NCBI GenBank assembly: GCA_963971575.1
Contig: OZ020625.1
Span: 17,452,829 to 17,516,828, forward strand
Length of the DNA: 64,000 nucleotides
Direction: 5' to 3'
Origin: Liopterus haemorrhoidalis
Lineage: Eukaryota; Arthropoda; Insecta; Coleoptera; Dytiscidae
Shown: in pieces, positions 26,405-36,026 of the stretch
How positions within the stretch are numbered: the first letter of the stretch is position 1
How the letters are laid out: the number at the start of each line of letters is the position of its first letter
Notes under the pieces: generated by a model
Told to the model about the DNA's origin: nothing
Database searches by the model: none
What the model saw: only the letters and a program-made list of their open reading frames with translations
Program-made: the position numbers and the translations under genes

Positions 26405-28527
26405 TCACAAACCAATCATTTTTCTTAGATTCGTTTCGCCAACTCGTTCCTCCAACATCCTTTGAATGAGTTCCAAGGTCTTCCGATTTGTATAAATTAA
26501 GTCACTGTAAACAAAAACAAATAATAACAATAATGTAGCGCCCGCCTACGTTGGGTGGTGACCGTAGGACAAGACCGCGTACACAGTGGTCGACAATCTA
26601 AAAACTCGAAGGACCGATATATAGGAAGCGCAGCGCGCCGGTAAATTGAGTGGTCTATTGTGTCGCGGACGTACGCGCAGTGAGTTGAGTAACCGCCGGT
26701 TTCAACCTTAAGGAAAGAGGGGGGATTTTAATTCTTCTGCTCCTAGGGGCAAATCTAGGAGACTGCACAAAGGAGTGGAAGCCCTCGCTGGGGAGAGAAG
26801 GGTTAAAGTCCAGGCCCACAAATAAGGTGATAGGAGGAGCCAATCCTTGATGTTTCCCTCGATGACTCCTACCGACGATGTACCTAACACGAAAATATCG
26901 TAGACTCAACTCACTGGATGTAAAGTACACCTGGCAAGATACGGTACAATGTAAACTGGCCAGTGTACCTTGTCGGACACAATACAAATAAACTGTACAA
27001 ACTTATAATTTACACTATAAATAAATGTGTTTTGGTGAAAGCCAAGCCTTAGTTCAGTATTAATTGAACTACAAATAAATATGCAACAAACAAATGGTTA
27101 AATTGCATTAATAATAAAGAAATATCAGCTGAAGGCACGTGAAAATAAACTACAATTAATTAATGTTAATACTAGAACATTAATATCTGCAAATTAACAA
27201 TAATATGCAGTATTATTGTTACTAAATTATATTAGCTGAAGGCTATACTAGGAATTTAACAACAATAATAAATCTTAAACTGAAATTTAAGTAAGTTCGG
27301 AATGAACTACTCTAATAAACAATATTCTCAAAACAAAATTCAAAATGCAATATTTTCAAATACAAATGAATAGAATAAAACTAGTGTTCGACACTTAGCT
27401 GGATTCTGGATCTGGATTCTTCCTGGTAGCCGGATAGCTCGTCTGGATGAGTCAGCTGATCTGGTTTTCACACTAAATTATAAGATGCACTATAAGATTT
27501 GTCAGGTTGTAAATCTGACAAAGAGCGGTTTAAATCACTGATATTTCGGGTTGTAAATCCGAAATATACACGGCATAAAAAATAGCCGGGAAGCAAAAAA
27601 AACTGATTTATAGGTTAAAAAACCATGCGGTCTCGAAAAACGTTATATTAACGAACGGGTTAATTGACAATGAACGGTCAGCGACCTGTTAATTGCGGTT
27701 AACTAATGAATTAAATTTTCATAAAAGTGTAAAGAAAAATTGGCAGATGGCCCTAGTTGGCCTAAAACATAGAAAATATACATAAATTATGTTTGAACAT
27801 TTAAATAAATTAAAATTACTAAATAAGGAACTTGGGGCGCCTAGCGGGCCCAACAAATAATATTCATGATAAATTCAAATATGTTGCTTTATATACATAA
27901 ACACTTTCTGAAATGATGAAATTCAGGTAAATATTTACCTTTCCATGAGCGATTTTCCCACTTGATGTTCAACGTCTATTACTTCAATGTGTGTCCTCTT
28001 AACTTGGGCCCTAATAAAATTGTTGTAGGACGATATAACTTTCGATACTTCATTGGAAATATATAGGTTTGGAAGAGTTAATAAATAAATTTTCTTGACC
28101 CCACGATTTTTAACTTCACTTAATAAAAATTTAAGTCTGAACTTCATATTTTTGTAACGGCGTTTCTGTAAATGTAAACATCATGATTATAATACATTGT
28201 TATTGTTACAATTTCTGTGAATGTCTTTACCGTTAGAGCATCCTGTATTCCCGTAAGTATGACGACTTGATGGTTTAGTTTGTAATCGACTCCTTCGTGC
28301 TTCGAGTAGGTAACTTTTTTCCTCAATTGGTCGATTGTCTGTCCGTCAATCGCCAACTGAATGGCTTTTTGCGGGGCTCTGTTGTGTTTTACTGAATATA
28401 AAAATTGATTAAATGAATTGAAAAGTTAAAATTATATTGATTTTCATTTCATACCAAGAGTTCTGGCAGCCAGACCATGTATGTTGGACAGAAGACTCCT
28501 CAAAATGTTATCCCCAAGGAATGAAAT
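26405..28527 (-). CDS. SGNH-hydrolase-like protein, four exons seen, catalytic motifs degenerate
   Basis: Four minus-strand exons join in frame: 28527-28455, 28391-28231, 28165-27939 and 26504-26405. Acceptors are GTCCAG, ATTCAG, TTACAG and TTACAG, donors are GGTATG, GGTAAA and GGTAAA, and the phases are 1, 0 and 2. The product follows the SGNH order: block I FLGDNILRSL (GDN where GDS is expected), VVILTGIQDAL (block III; Asn replaced), a helical FRLKFLLSEVKNRGVKKIYL-like segment (shortened), LTLPNLYI, and a C-terminal SDLIYTNRKTLELI in place of the catalytic D-x-x-H. It therefore looks like a non-catalytic SGNH fold, as in the Oskar OSK domain, but I cannot identify the family. Upstream exons and the start codon were not found. 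The last intron holds a solo LTR; the other introns are about 63-65 bases. The stop is TGA at 26407-26405. Confidence 0.65.
26534..27855. mobile_element. Solo LTR in the last intron of the SGNH-like gene
   Basis: A 1322-base segment begins TGTAGCGCCCGC and ends GCGGGCCCAACA (TG...CA, short inverted termini). It is flanked by the exact 5-base duplication AATAA (26529-26533 and 27856-27860). It has no long open frame and no internal retroelement sequence, as expected after LTR-LTR recombination. Five-base duplications fit Gypsy, Copia or BEL elements. Without it the host intron would be about 107 bases. Confidence 0.75.
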
Positions 28528-28659
28528 CTGGACATGACAAAACACGCAAATTGTATTTATTAGTTTCGTATTTTCAACACATATCACTTCATAAGATGTT
28601 GGTGTTAAAATAAGGCCGCGGTCTGACTGATCGAGTGCTGTCAATCGTTTGCTGTCGAG

Positions 28660-29740
28660 CAAATTTCAAACACACGTTAACTAAGGGCATGCGTCGCACT
28701 GAACCATCGTTTGCTGTCAAGTAGCTGTTTGCATTTCAAACCGGTTTGAATTTCACACGACGCCCGACACAATAACACATGCGCATTTAAGCATATACAG
28801 TCCATAACCATATATTATTTGACAGTTGGATTGTCAATTTTTGCGCATACATACTAATATTGTATAAAAAACAACTTATGGCCCAAATATTACCTCAAAA
28901 GTAAAACTTAACTGTTTGATAGTATTATTTTAGGTTCGAATATGCAATATTTGACAAGTGAGAAACAAATTTACTTGACACTGAATGATCGGTAATACTC
29001 GGTCAGTCAGACTAAAGTCACTAGATTGTACAAAGTACCGCAACGGCGGACATGCTGGGGTTAAAAATGTCGCCAACACAAATGATGTTCAGTGATTCCA
29101 ACATTACAAAAATAAGAAATTTTTGTTTTTATTTTAAACATTGTAATTTTTGAATCAAAGATGCACTATAACAAAATTGTGGTATAATTTCAATATTTTT
29201 TTTAAATTTTATTAAATAAAATGGATATAATATATAAATTTAAATTAAACTTAACCTTAAATATTCAAACCGCTGACAAAGAAGGTTAAGGCGAGAGAGG
29301 GAGATGTGACAGCGCAGACGTAAACTTAAGAACGTAAAAATTGCTGCTTTAGTTTGCTTAATATGGGAAGCAATGTTGCCAATCAAACCCTGGGGTCTGT
29401 CGGCTTCTTCAAAGGCTTGCGGTACTTTGTATAATCCAGTGACTTTAAGTCAGACCAGTTATTAAATTTTTAAATGAAACTACACGACTTGGCGCTCGAT
29501 CAGTCAGACTGCTGCCTAAGAGTCAATACTTACAACAGCTTGTCGATTTTGAGACATTTTGGAGGAACACTGAACGTCTAATGCACTTATGTAATTTCAA
29601 ATTAAATACAAGAATTGTAAACGATGAGTTCTCACAGTGATGTGTTATATATTACATGGAGTTCTAATGTTATATACCCATCACTTTGTATCCCCACCAC
29701 CACCACCTGAAAGGAGGATTTGTGTGCAGATGAATTACTG
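28660..29740. other. Upstream of the SGNH-like exons; contains a hAT-like MITE
   Basis: The first exon(s) of the SGNH-like gene should lie here or further right on the minus strand, but none is recognisable. A GC-richer patch at 28680-28790 (repeats of TTTGCTGTC...TTTGAATTTCA) and the element at 29013-29447 occupy part of it. Confidence 0.3.
29013..29447. mobile_element. hAT-like MITE with exact 8-bp duplication
   Basis: A 435-base element with inverted ends (TAAAGTCACTAGATTGTAC left; the inverse of TAAAGTCACTGGATTATAC right), continuing into shared ACAAAGTACCGCAA. It is flanked by exact AGTCAGAC copies at 29005-29012 and 29448-29455. It encodes no protein. Confidence 0.8.
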
Positions 29741-29742
29741 CA

Positions 29743-29937
29743 CTAATCTTCTGGGGAAATAGAAAAAATTGTAATTAGACCTATGGTTAATCCTTTAGCG
29801 GTCATTAAGACAATACCACCATTTGCGAAAATCTCCATGTTAGCCAGGTAGTAGGTAATCCCATAACTCATTATCGCTGCAAGTAGGATTATATTTGGTT
29901 TTTCTGATAAAGTAAGATTAAGGAGTTTGAAACTCAT
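29743..29937 (-). CDS. Possible small membrane protein or terminal exon
   Basis: A 64-residue frame starts MSFKLLNLTLSEKP, followed by two hydrophobic stretches (about residues 17-31 and 40-58), and ends SPED. A weak acceptor-like AACTTAAAG lies about 15 bases before the ATG, so it may be a last exon rather than a complete gene. I do not recognise the family. It could be chance; composition and hydrophobicity are the only support. Confidence 0.25.
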   Translation of the reverse strand: MSFKLLNLTLSEKPNIILLAAIMSYGITYYLANMEIFANGGIVLMTAKGLTIGLITIFSISPED

Positions 29938-30289
29938 CTCATCGGTTTCTTTAAGTTACAATAAAACTAACTTCAAGCCTCTCCCATTTATATTGCGCAC
30001 ATGTAGGAGATGTGAGTTGTGAATGCCATTCAAATCGGCTATCTAACAATTTTCTAGTACAGTGTTTCGTAACTCTTCTGCCATAGCGGACCAGTGAAAA
30101 ATAAATAACCCCCTGCATCATGGCAATATAAATGTACACATTATAAATTAAATGAACTTTCTATGAGTACAATATGTATTATTTATAGGCAGGGTTCCCA
30201 ATAGCTCCCAAAATATTAATCTTATTAAAAACTATCTTGAACAGAAAAGAAACATGTCTTCATTCTAAACAAATATTCTAATACATTAT

Positions 30290-30690
30290 AGTCTATCTCC
30301 GAAAGACTGATAGTAATAAAATTTATTATATGTAAAAAGTTATTGTATTATCACACAGAAGCGGTAAAACAAAAGCGACAAAATATGAATAGTTCGAAAC
30401 TAAATATTGTTAAAAACAAGCGAGTGTGCCGCACATATTACATGGGAATACGAACTAGGGTTAAAAACAATAGACCATAAAAATTTGACCCTCAAATTTT
30501 GAGGAAAAATATGGTCACAGGGGTGTGTTTAATGATATGATAAATATGGTCACAGGCGTGCGTTTAATAAAATGATAAATAGTAATATAGACATACACAA
30601 AACCAATTTAAACGTGTTTAAAATGTGCACGCCACTGGTAACTGCCTGTCAAAATGATTTATTACTATCAGTCTTTCAGAGATAGACTAT
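30290..30690. mobile_element. MITE with TAGTCTATCTC ends
   Basis: An approximately 400-base element has about 38-base imperfect terminal inverted repeats (TAGTCTATCTCCGAAAGACT left; inverse of TAGTCTATCTCTGAAAGACT right) and flanking TA. It fits a Tc1/mariner-type non-autonomous element. Internally, 30497-30580 contains two tandem copies of a roughly 41-base unit (AATATGGTCACAGG...). Confidence 0.7.
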
Positions 30691-30705
30691 AGCAGTTTAC
30701 TGCAG

Positions 30706-30771
30706 AGGGGCAAGAAGCACAGGATTTGGCCTCTAAAATCTTAGAAGCTTCAGAAGGACAAAAACAAAAGG
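30706..30771 (+). other. Possible isolated exon
   Basis: A stretch after TTTACTGCAG reads GQEAQDLASKILEASEGQKQK in one frame and stops at a GGTATTG donor. Both splice-like ends and the amino-acid composition make it exon-like, but no partner exon was found. Chance is possible. Confidence 0.25.
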
Positions 30772-30811
30772 TATTGTGAATTTATATCTATTTTATTACT
30801 TTAAAAAATTG

Positions 30812-32042
30812 ATGTGAAGTGTGAATTTTCACACATTACAGGGTTTCGCAGGTATATAATAAGTGAAGGCGGCATACTGAGTGCGTAGCACAAATTTTGC
30901 TTTGTAGTAATCACGGCAAAATGAACAATATTTTTAAAATAATTTATCGTCTGTTAATCTAAGAGCTTTAAAAACAAATTTTATGTTAAAATATTTTTTT
31001 GTTAATTTTAATTCGAATATCTGATACCATTATTTAGATTTCTAAATATGTGCAGTATTTTTTTATATAGCAAGGTTCATTAAGATTTTGAAAATTGCGC
31101 CGATGGCTTCCATTGGTTGTCATATGCTCCGCCCCTTTGGTTTCGTATACATGACACATAGAATGAAAATATTATTCCAACATTCCACTGGTTATTAAAT
31201 TTACGCTCTTAAAAATTAAATGCAACATTTGCCAGAATATAACTAGAATTTTGACAATATAATTTGAAGAAAATAAAAATGGAAAAAAATAAAATTGTCT
31301 CCTCTGCCCGGGAGCTAACCCTAGAATTCTGGGTAAGTAGCGAGCATGCTAACCATTAGACCATGATACGTCTTCTAGTCTAGTGTGTTACATAACTATA
31401 ACTTTTGTAAATCGTCAACCAAAAACACAAAAAATGCGTTATTTTCCGAAAACATGATCTGATCAAAAATTCCTGTTGTACTATTCCGGTTCACACCAAT
31501 GTACATTACTTAGATTTTTTTTTCAGATTTTTAGTTTAAACCATCTGGGCTACAGGGTGTGGGACAAATTTTTTTTTGCACAATTTTGGCAAAAATCGCT
31601 TCAAAATAATTTATTTTGCAAAAATTAAAAAAAAATTGATCGTTAATCCACGTACTAAGGGCTTTCATTTGATACCCTACTCAGAATTTTTTAAAAATAT
31701 ATATTTTTTTCGATTTTTACTATGTGCGGGTCAAAGAGTTGTATAACCATGCCAAATTTCCACTCTCTACGTTTAGCCGTTTGACTACAATTTTTACCGA
31801 ACACCTTTTCCTTTAGGTTTTTCCTTTATTATCTTGTTTGTTGTACCTACCTGTTGGTATATATTTCAGTAATGTATGTGATTTATTTATTCTGGAGATG
31901 ACTTTGTAAGTCCAAATACGTATCAATTCATTAAATAATTTTTGAAACAATAAACCGAGTGTTTTTATTTTAAACTTTTTAAATCATCATTCACTTACTA
32001 AAAACGTGCGAAACCCTGAAATGTGTGAAATTTCACACTTAA
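30812..32042 (-). repeat. Repeat family A, copy 3, both outer ends present
   Basis: This copy starts with GAAGTGTGAATTTTCACAC and CAGGGTTTCGCAGGTAT, and shares the body with copies 1 and 2 up to TTTTTACCGAACACC at 31803, where the CTGTC tract is lost. About 180 bases of unrelated sequence follow. It ends at 31985-32042 with the other end type, ACGTGCGAAACCCTGAAATG plus a GTGTGAAATTTCACAC hairpin, inverted relative to the start. It suggests that the true terminal inverted repeat includes both the AGGGTTT-GC-GGT block and the GTGTGAA hairpin. Confidence 0.65.
31298..31375 (-). ncRNA. tRNA-like cassette in repeat A copy 3
   Basis: The minus strand has TGGTCTAATGGTTAGCATGC, a good box A of the Glu/Asp type, and GGTTAGCTCCCGGGCAG as a degenerate box B (31320-31310), followed by a T-run. 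It sits at the same place in the repeat as the cassettes of copies 1 and 2 and is closer to copy 2 than to copy 1. Confidence 0.5.
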
Positions 32043-32649
32043 TATACATATTAATAAAAAATAGAATATGTAAAGGCTATTTCAAACCTTTAAGTGGAAC
32101 TACATATTGCAATCCAGTAACTTTTATAGTTTGATTCAAGCTTCTGACCATTTTGGTTTAGTTTTGAAAATCATACTTACAATAAACATTTTTAAGTTAA
32201 GGTTAATATCATTATATAATGTCAATTTCAGTATATTTTAATTTTTCTGTCATTCTTAATACAAATTTCCAGTTTATTTATTTTATTTGTCTTTAAAATA
32301 AGTAAAAATATGTAATATTTTTAATAAATGTCATTCGTTTCAATGGTTTCACTGTTGGAATTTTAAAATTTCGTATATAGTAAAGTTGGTATAGATGCCC
32401 CAGTGGGATAAACGCCCCACTTCGCATATATCCATAACGGTGTGTGTTTGTATCATTTCAGTACTGACAGTTTGTACGAGAAACACAGTCTTCTGAAATA
32501 AATGTGTTAAATTATCATCAATGTTAATAGTTTATGAAAAATTAAATTGTAAAGATAGGTGCTCATATGAGTATTTGTATTTCAATAATTACGACATTTT
32601 GTCTTAAGGTTTTATGACGTAACTATAACTTTAACAAAATTAGTTTCAT

Positions 32650-33063
32650 GGCACTATTCTACTTTAGCAAACCCACTAGACAATATTGCCAACTATAGTA
32701 AAATTAAAACAAGTAAATTTAAACTAAAATCAAAATAGAATTAAAATTATTTGTATAATAATGCTTAACTTTAAGTTAAATAAATCTAATTAAATTAATA
32801 TTCCGGTATTTTATAATAAAAAAAAATAATAATATTACATTCACAGCCGATTAAAGATTAAAAAAGGGGGAACATAATTTAATGCACCTAAAAACTGGGT
32901 GATTAGGTTAGGTTTAGTTAGTAAAAATCTAGGACAGCAGAAGCCGAAAAGCTCAAAGTAAGCTTAAAAAAGTTTGTGTAAAAAACGTTTGTGCGGTGTA
33001 GGATGTAATTCAGCAGTTATACCTTTATCTTGTTGTTGTTATATTTTGTAAAGTGTATACATT

Positions 33064-33100
<37 letters not shown>

Positions 33101-33585
33101 TGTTTTTCACACGAACTCCTTTAAGTTTACTTTGAGTCTTTCGGCTTCTGTTGTCCTAGATTTTTACTAACTAAACCTAACCTAATTACCTTGTGTTTAG
33201 GTGCACAGTACTTAATTTTTCCCCCACATTAGCCTAATTAAAATTGTGTATCATTGTGCATACGTTTATAACATGGTGGTGCAGAGGGCTAGTTCATTGT
33301 CCACCTGAATTAAAATTTTTAAAAATATCTATACAATGCATAATAAATAACTACAACAGAAAAAAGTGAAAATAAATAATATTAAATTAAATTTAAACTA
33401 CATTTATATATTAAAACTCTAATCACAGTAGAAATTAAGGGAATATTACTTATTTCTATATTTCTTATAAATAAACTCATTTAATAAATTGAATTTAAAT
33501 TATTAAAATTGATATATTACATTTTACTATTGCCAACACTGCACGAATGCGCAAGAAGGTGGGTTTGCTAAAGTAGAATAGTACC
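32650..33585. mobile_element. TIR element with exact 8-bp duplication AGTTTCAT
   Basis: A 936-base element whose ends share ACTATTCTACTTTAGCAAAC in inverse orientation, flanked by AGTTTCAT at 32642-32649 and 33586-33593. Deeper inverted blocks (AGTTAGTAAAAATCTAGGAC at 32919 and its inverse at about 33162) make it largely self-complementary. An (AT)n tract lies at 33066-33098. It is non-coding. Eight-base duplications fit hAT or P-type elements. Confidence 0.8.
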
Positions 33586-33824
33586 AGTTTCATTACTAGG
33601 TATCAGAGGACACTTAACCTCACATTATAGAGTAGAAAATAATGCTCAATATTGTATACATTCGAAATAAACAGATGGGGCATCTATCCCATAGAAAAAG
33701 GATATAAGGCCGCAATAAATGTGGGATATATGGCTCGGGCATTGTATATATAATCTTATAATAAAAAATATATAAATGTATATATAATCTTATACTAACA
33801 TTTTCCCAAGGACACGCAACAACA

Positions 33825-34660
33825 TATATGCCAAAATAGATACTTGGAAAAAATATCGCAAAAATATGAAAAGTTTTAAAAATTTATTAAGTCCTATCAA
33901 AAAATGTTTCAAATAAAAGTTGTTAATTATTACTTGTATAGTAATTTTTGTAGAATAGATGTTTTAGAAAATTTTCTCTGTTGTGAAATATTCGCAAAAA
34001 TCTTAAAACCGACACGAGTAAACTTACATTTATAGTTGACCGATTTGTACCAAAAGTTGAACAACTGGTGCATTGATGTCAAAAACTTAAATATGAAGTT
34101 TCATAAAAATCCGTTTGGCCAAAATTGCTCTACACATCTCCATGGACCGACAGACACACAGACCAACAGACATCATGCTAAAAATAGTCAAAATCGGTAT
34201 GACCACTCCGTATAAAGTCTGTTCCAAACGGTTAGGCGGAACTAGATTTTGCAATCTAGTTACTTTCATCGTTTAAATCACGCTTTTCAGCCGTTTTGTT
34301 TAAGCTTTGTAAATCATACATGCAACAAACATTTTTTGGTTAAGGTTAATATCATTTTAAAATGTCATTTTCTTTATATTTTGATTTTTTATGTCATTCT
34401 TAATACAAATATCCCATGTATTTATTTTTTTATCATTAAAATATGTAAGAAAAATAATTTAATTTTGACATGTGTCATTCGTTTCCATGGTTTCATTGTT
34501 GGAATTTTAAATTTTGACATTCCAACGTAAAAAATGAAATAACCCAAGCAAGGTCCCTTTTTTTGACAACCTAAAAGAACGAAATTCCCATTTAGTTCCG
34601 CCTAACCGTTTGAAACAGACTGTATATGTTGGCAGTCGGTAAAGAAAAAAATAATAAATT
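33825..34660 (+). repeat. Interspersed repeat family B, copy 2 (split by MITE M)
   Basis: Matches 11790-12295 block by block (TGTTGTGAAATATTCGCAAA, CATCATGCTAAAAA, TATGTTGGCAGTCGGTAA). The MITE at 34215-34622 interrupts it; the uninterrupted copy at 12230-12270 shows the empty site. Confidence 0.7.
34215..34622. mobile_element. MITE family M, copy 1 (complete)
   Basis: A 408-base element with a terminal inverted repeat of about 29 bases (AAGTCTGTTCCAAACGGTTA left, inverse of CAGTCTGTTTCAAACGGTTA right, both continuing GGCGGAACTA). It is flanked by TA and inserted in repeat family B. It is non-coding. The TA target and TIR style fit the Tc1/mariner superfamily. Confidence 0.8.
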
Positions 34661-34938
34661 GTAATTTTTAATTGTTATTTTAAAAAAATATTAAAATTGT
34701 TGGTCAAAATCAAATGTATTATTTTAGTGAGGCATAAATACCACCATATGAGACAAAAATCCCATCGATATGGGATATATGGCCAATTACAGTACTATTT
34801 TAAATCATGTGAGTCTGCCTGTGGCAGTCGTTGAGTCAACATCTAACTAGTGACAGTGCGAGTAATAGCTGAGCCGCTAATTAGTTTGCCTCATTAACTT
34901 AATAATCTGTTTCAAATTCGCAGTCTTATTCTGTAATA

Positions 34939-36024
34939 ATGACAATTAAAAGAATAAATACGTTTGTTATAAACTTTCGAGCCTTACCAAAAAAACCATC
35001 GCCGCCTAGCATACACCAATGGATTTTTGAAAACCTCAATATAAATTTCCAACAAATGAACACTATTCAAATAAACCATATATACAAGCAGGTATTTATA
35101 AAAATGGACACTTTGCAAGCAGCAGTTGACGCATGCGTAGTGCACAAAAACCTGGGGTATATGGATGAAGATGGCATTATGTTTCCTGTCAAAATCGCTA
35201 TGGCGGATGGTGCGGTAGAAGTGAAAATTTATGATCTGCCACCGGAATTAGAAAATGAGAAAATAAAGAACGTTCTGGCCGAGTTTGGAGAGATCCACTC
35301 CATTATTAATGAAAAATGGAGTAATAACGTAAAGTTCCAAGTTTCAAGTGGCGTACGAATTGTTAACATGTTACTTAACAAACCAATACCGTCCTTTTTA
35401 ACAATAGGAGACATAAAAACCTTGGTAACTTACCCCAACCAAACTCCAACGTGCTTCCATTGTAACTCAGCCGACCATGTCGCTCAGATGTGTCCAAAAA
35501 AATCTATTAGCCATGTAAAAGACTTAAATGATCCAAAATTTAGAGCATCATACGCTAATCGTGTCAAAGCTACTAACAGCCATATTCCACAGCAAAATAA
35601 TCCAGGACAGATAACTTCAACCCTCACAAATACAGAAAATAGAAGAGAAAACAACGAAGAAATAAATAGTATCCCCAGAAAGGAGACATTAGAAATAATA
35701 ATGCCAATAAGGGAAGAATCCTCAAATTCTAATATAAATAAACTACCGAACACAGAAAATCAATTATTAGATCAAATAAATTCAAAAAAATCTAACGAAA
35801 CAAACAACAGCCGAGAAGACACCATGAATACAAAATTGCCCCCAGAACACACTATAGAAGAAGACAGTAAAAAGCAAGATGTTCAGGAAGAAATGGAGCT
35901 AAGCGAGACATCCGAATATGACACATCCTCTTCACAAGAAACCGGCCACAATCAACCCCAAAGGAAAAAATCAAAACGTGCCAGAAGAGGCCAGCAGCCT
36001 CAAATTACCACTTTAAATAATTAA
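34939..36024 (+). CDS. LINE ORF1 (gag-like RNA-binding protein)
   Basis: An intact 361-residue frame. The N-terminal third is followed by an RRM-like segment (VEVKIYDLPPELENEKI, LAEFGEIHSI, near residues 92-120), then a GVRIVNMLL block. A single CCHC knuckle, CFHCNSADHVAQMCP, sits near residues 176-190. The C-terminal half is low-complexity, Asn/Glu/Ser-rich, and ends in basic residues. This order is the standard ORF1 of Tx1-like elements; the protein coats the element RNA. The stop at 36022-36024 lies two bases before the ORF2 ATG, so ORF2 is probably reached by reinitiation. Confidence 0.8.
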   Translation: MTIKRINTFVINFRALPKKPSPPSIHQWIFENLNINFQQMNTIQINHIYKQVFIKMDTLQAAVDACVVHKNLGYMDEDGIMFPVKIAMADGAVEVKIYDLPPELENEKIKNVLAEFGEIHSIINEKWSNNVKFQVSSGVRIVNMLLNKPIPSFLTIGDIKTLVTYPNQTPTCFHCNSADHVAQMCPKKSISHVKDLNDPKFRASYANRVKATNSHIPQQNNPGQITSTLTNTENRRENNEEINSIPRKETLEIIMPIREESSNSNINKLPNTENQLLDQINSKKSNETNNSREDTMNTKLPPEHTIEEDSKKQDVQEEMELSETSEYDTSSSQETGHNQPQRKKSKRARRGQQPQITTLNN

Positions 36025-36026
36025 TT

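Noticed and set aside
26353..26700. A histone gene on the minus strand, suggested by the stem-loop
   Set aside because: None of the frames upstream of the stem-loop reads any core-histone C-terminus; the only coherent frame is the SGNH-like last exon.
26655..26987. A 110-residue minus-strand protein
   Set aside because: It lies wholly within the solo LTR and has no recognisable motif or codon pattern.
32890..32910. Insect telomere repeat, from TTAGGTTAGG
   Set aside because: Only two units, inside an inverted repeat of a TIR element and repeated once near 42686; no array.
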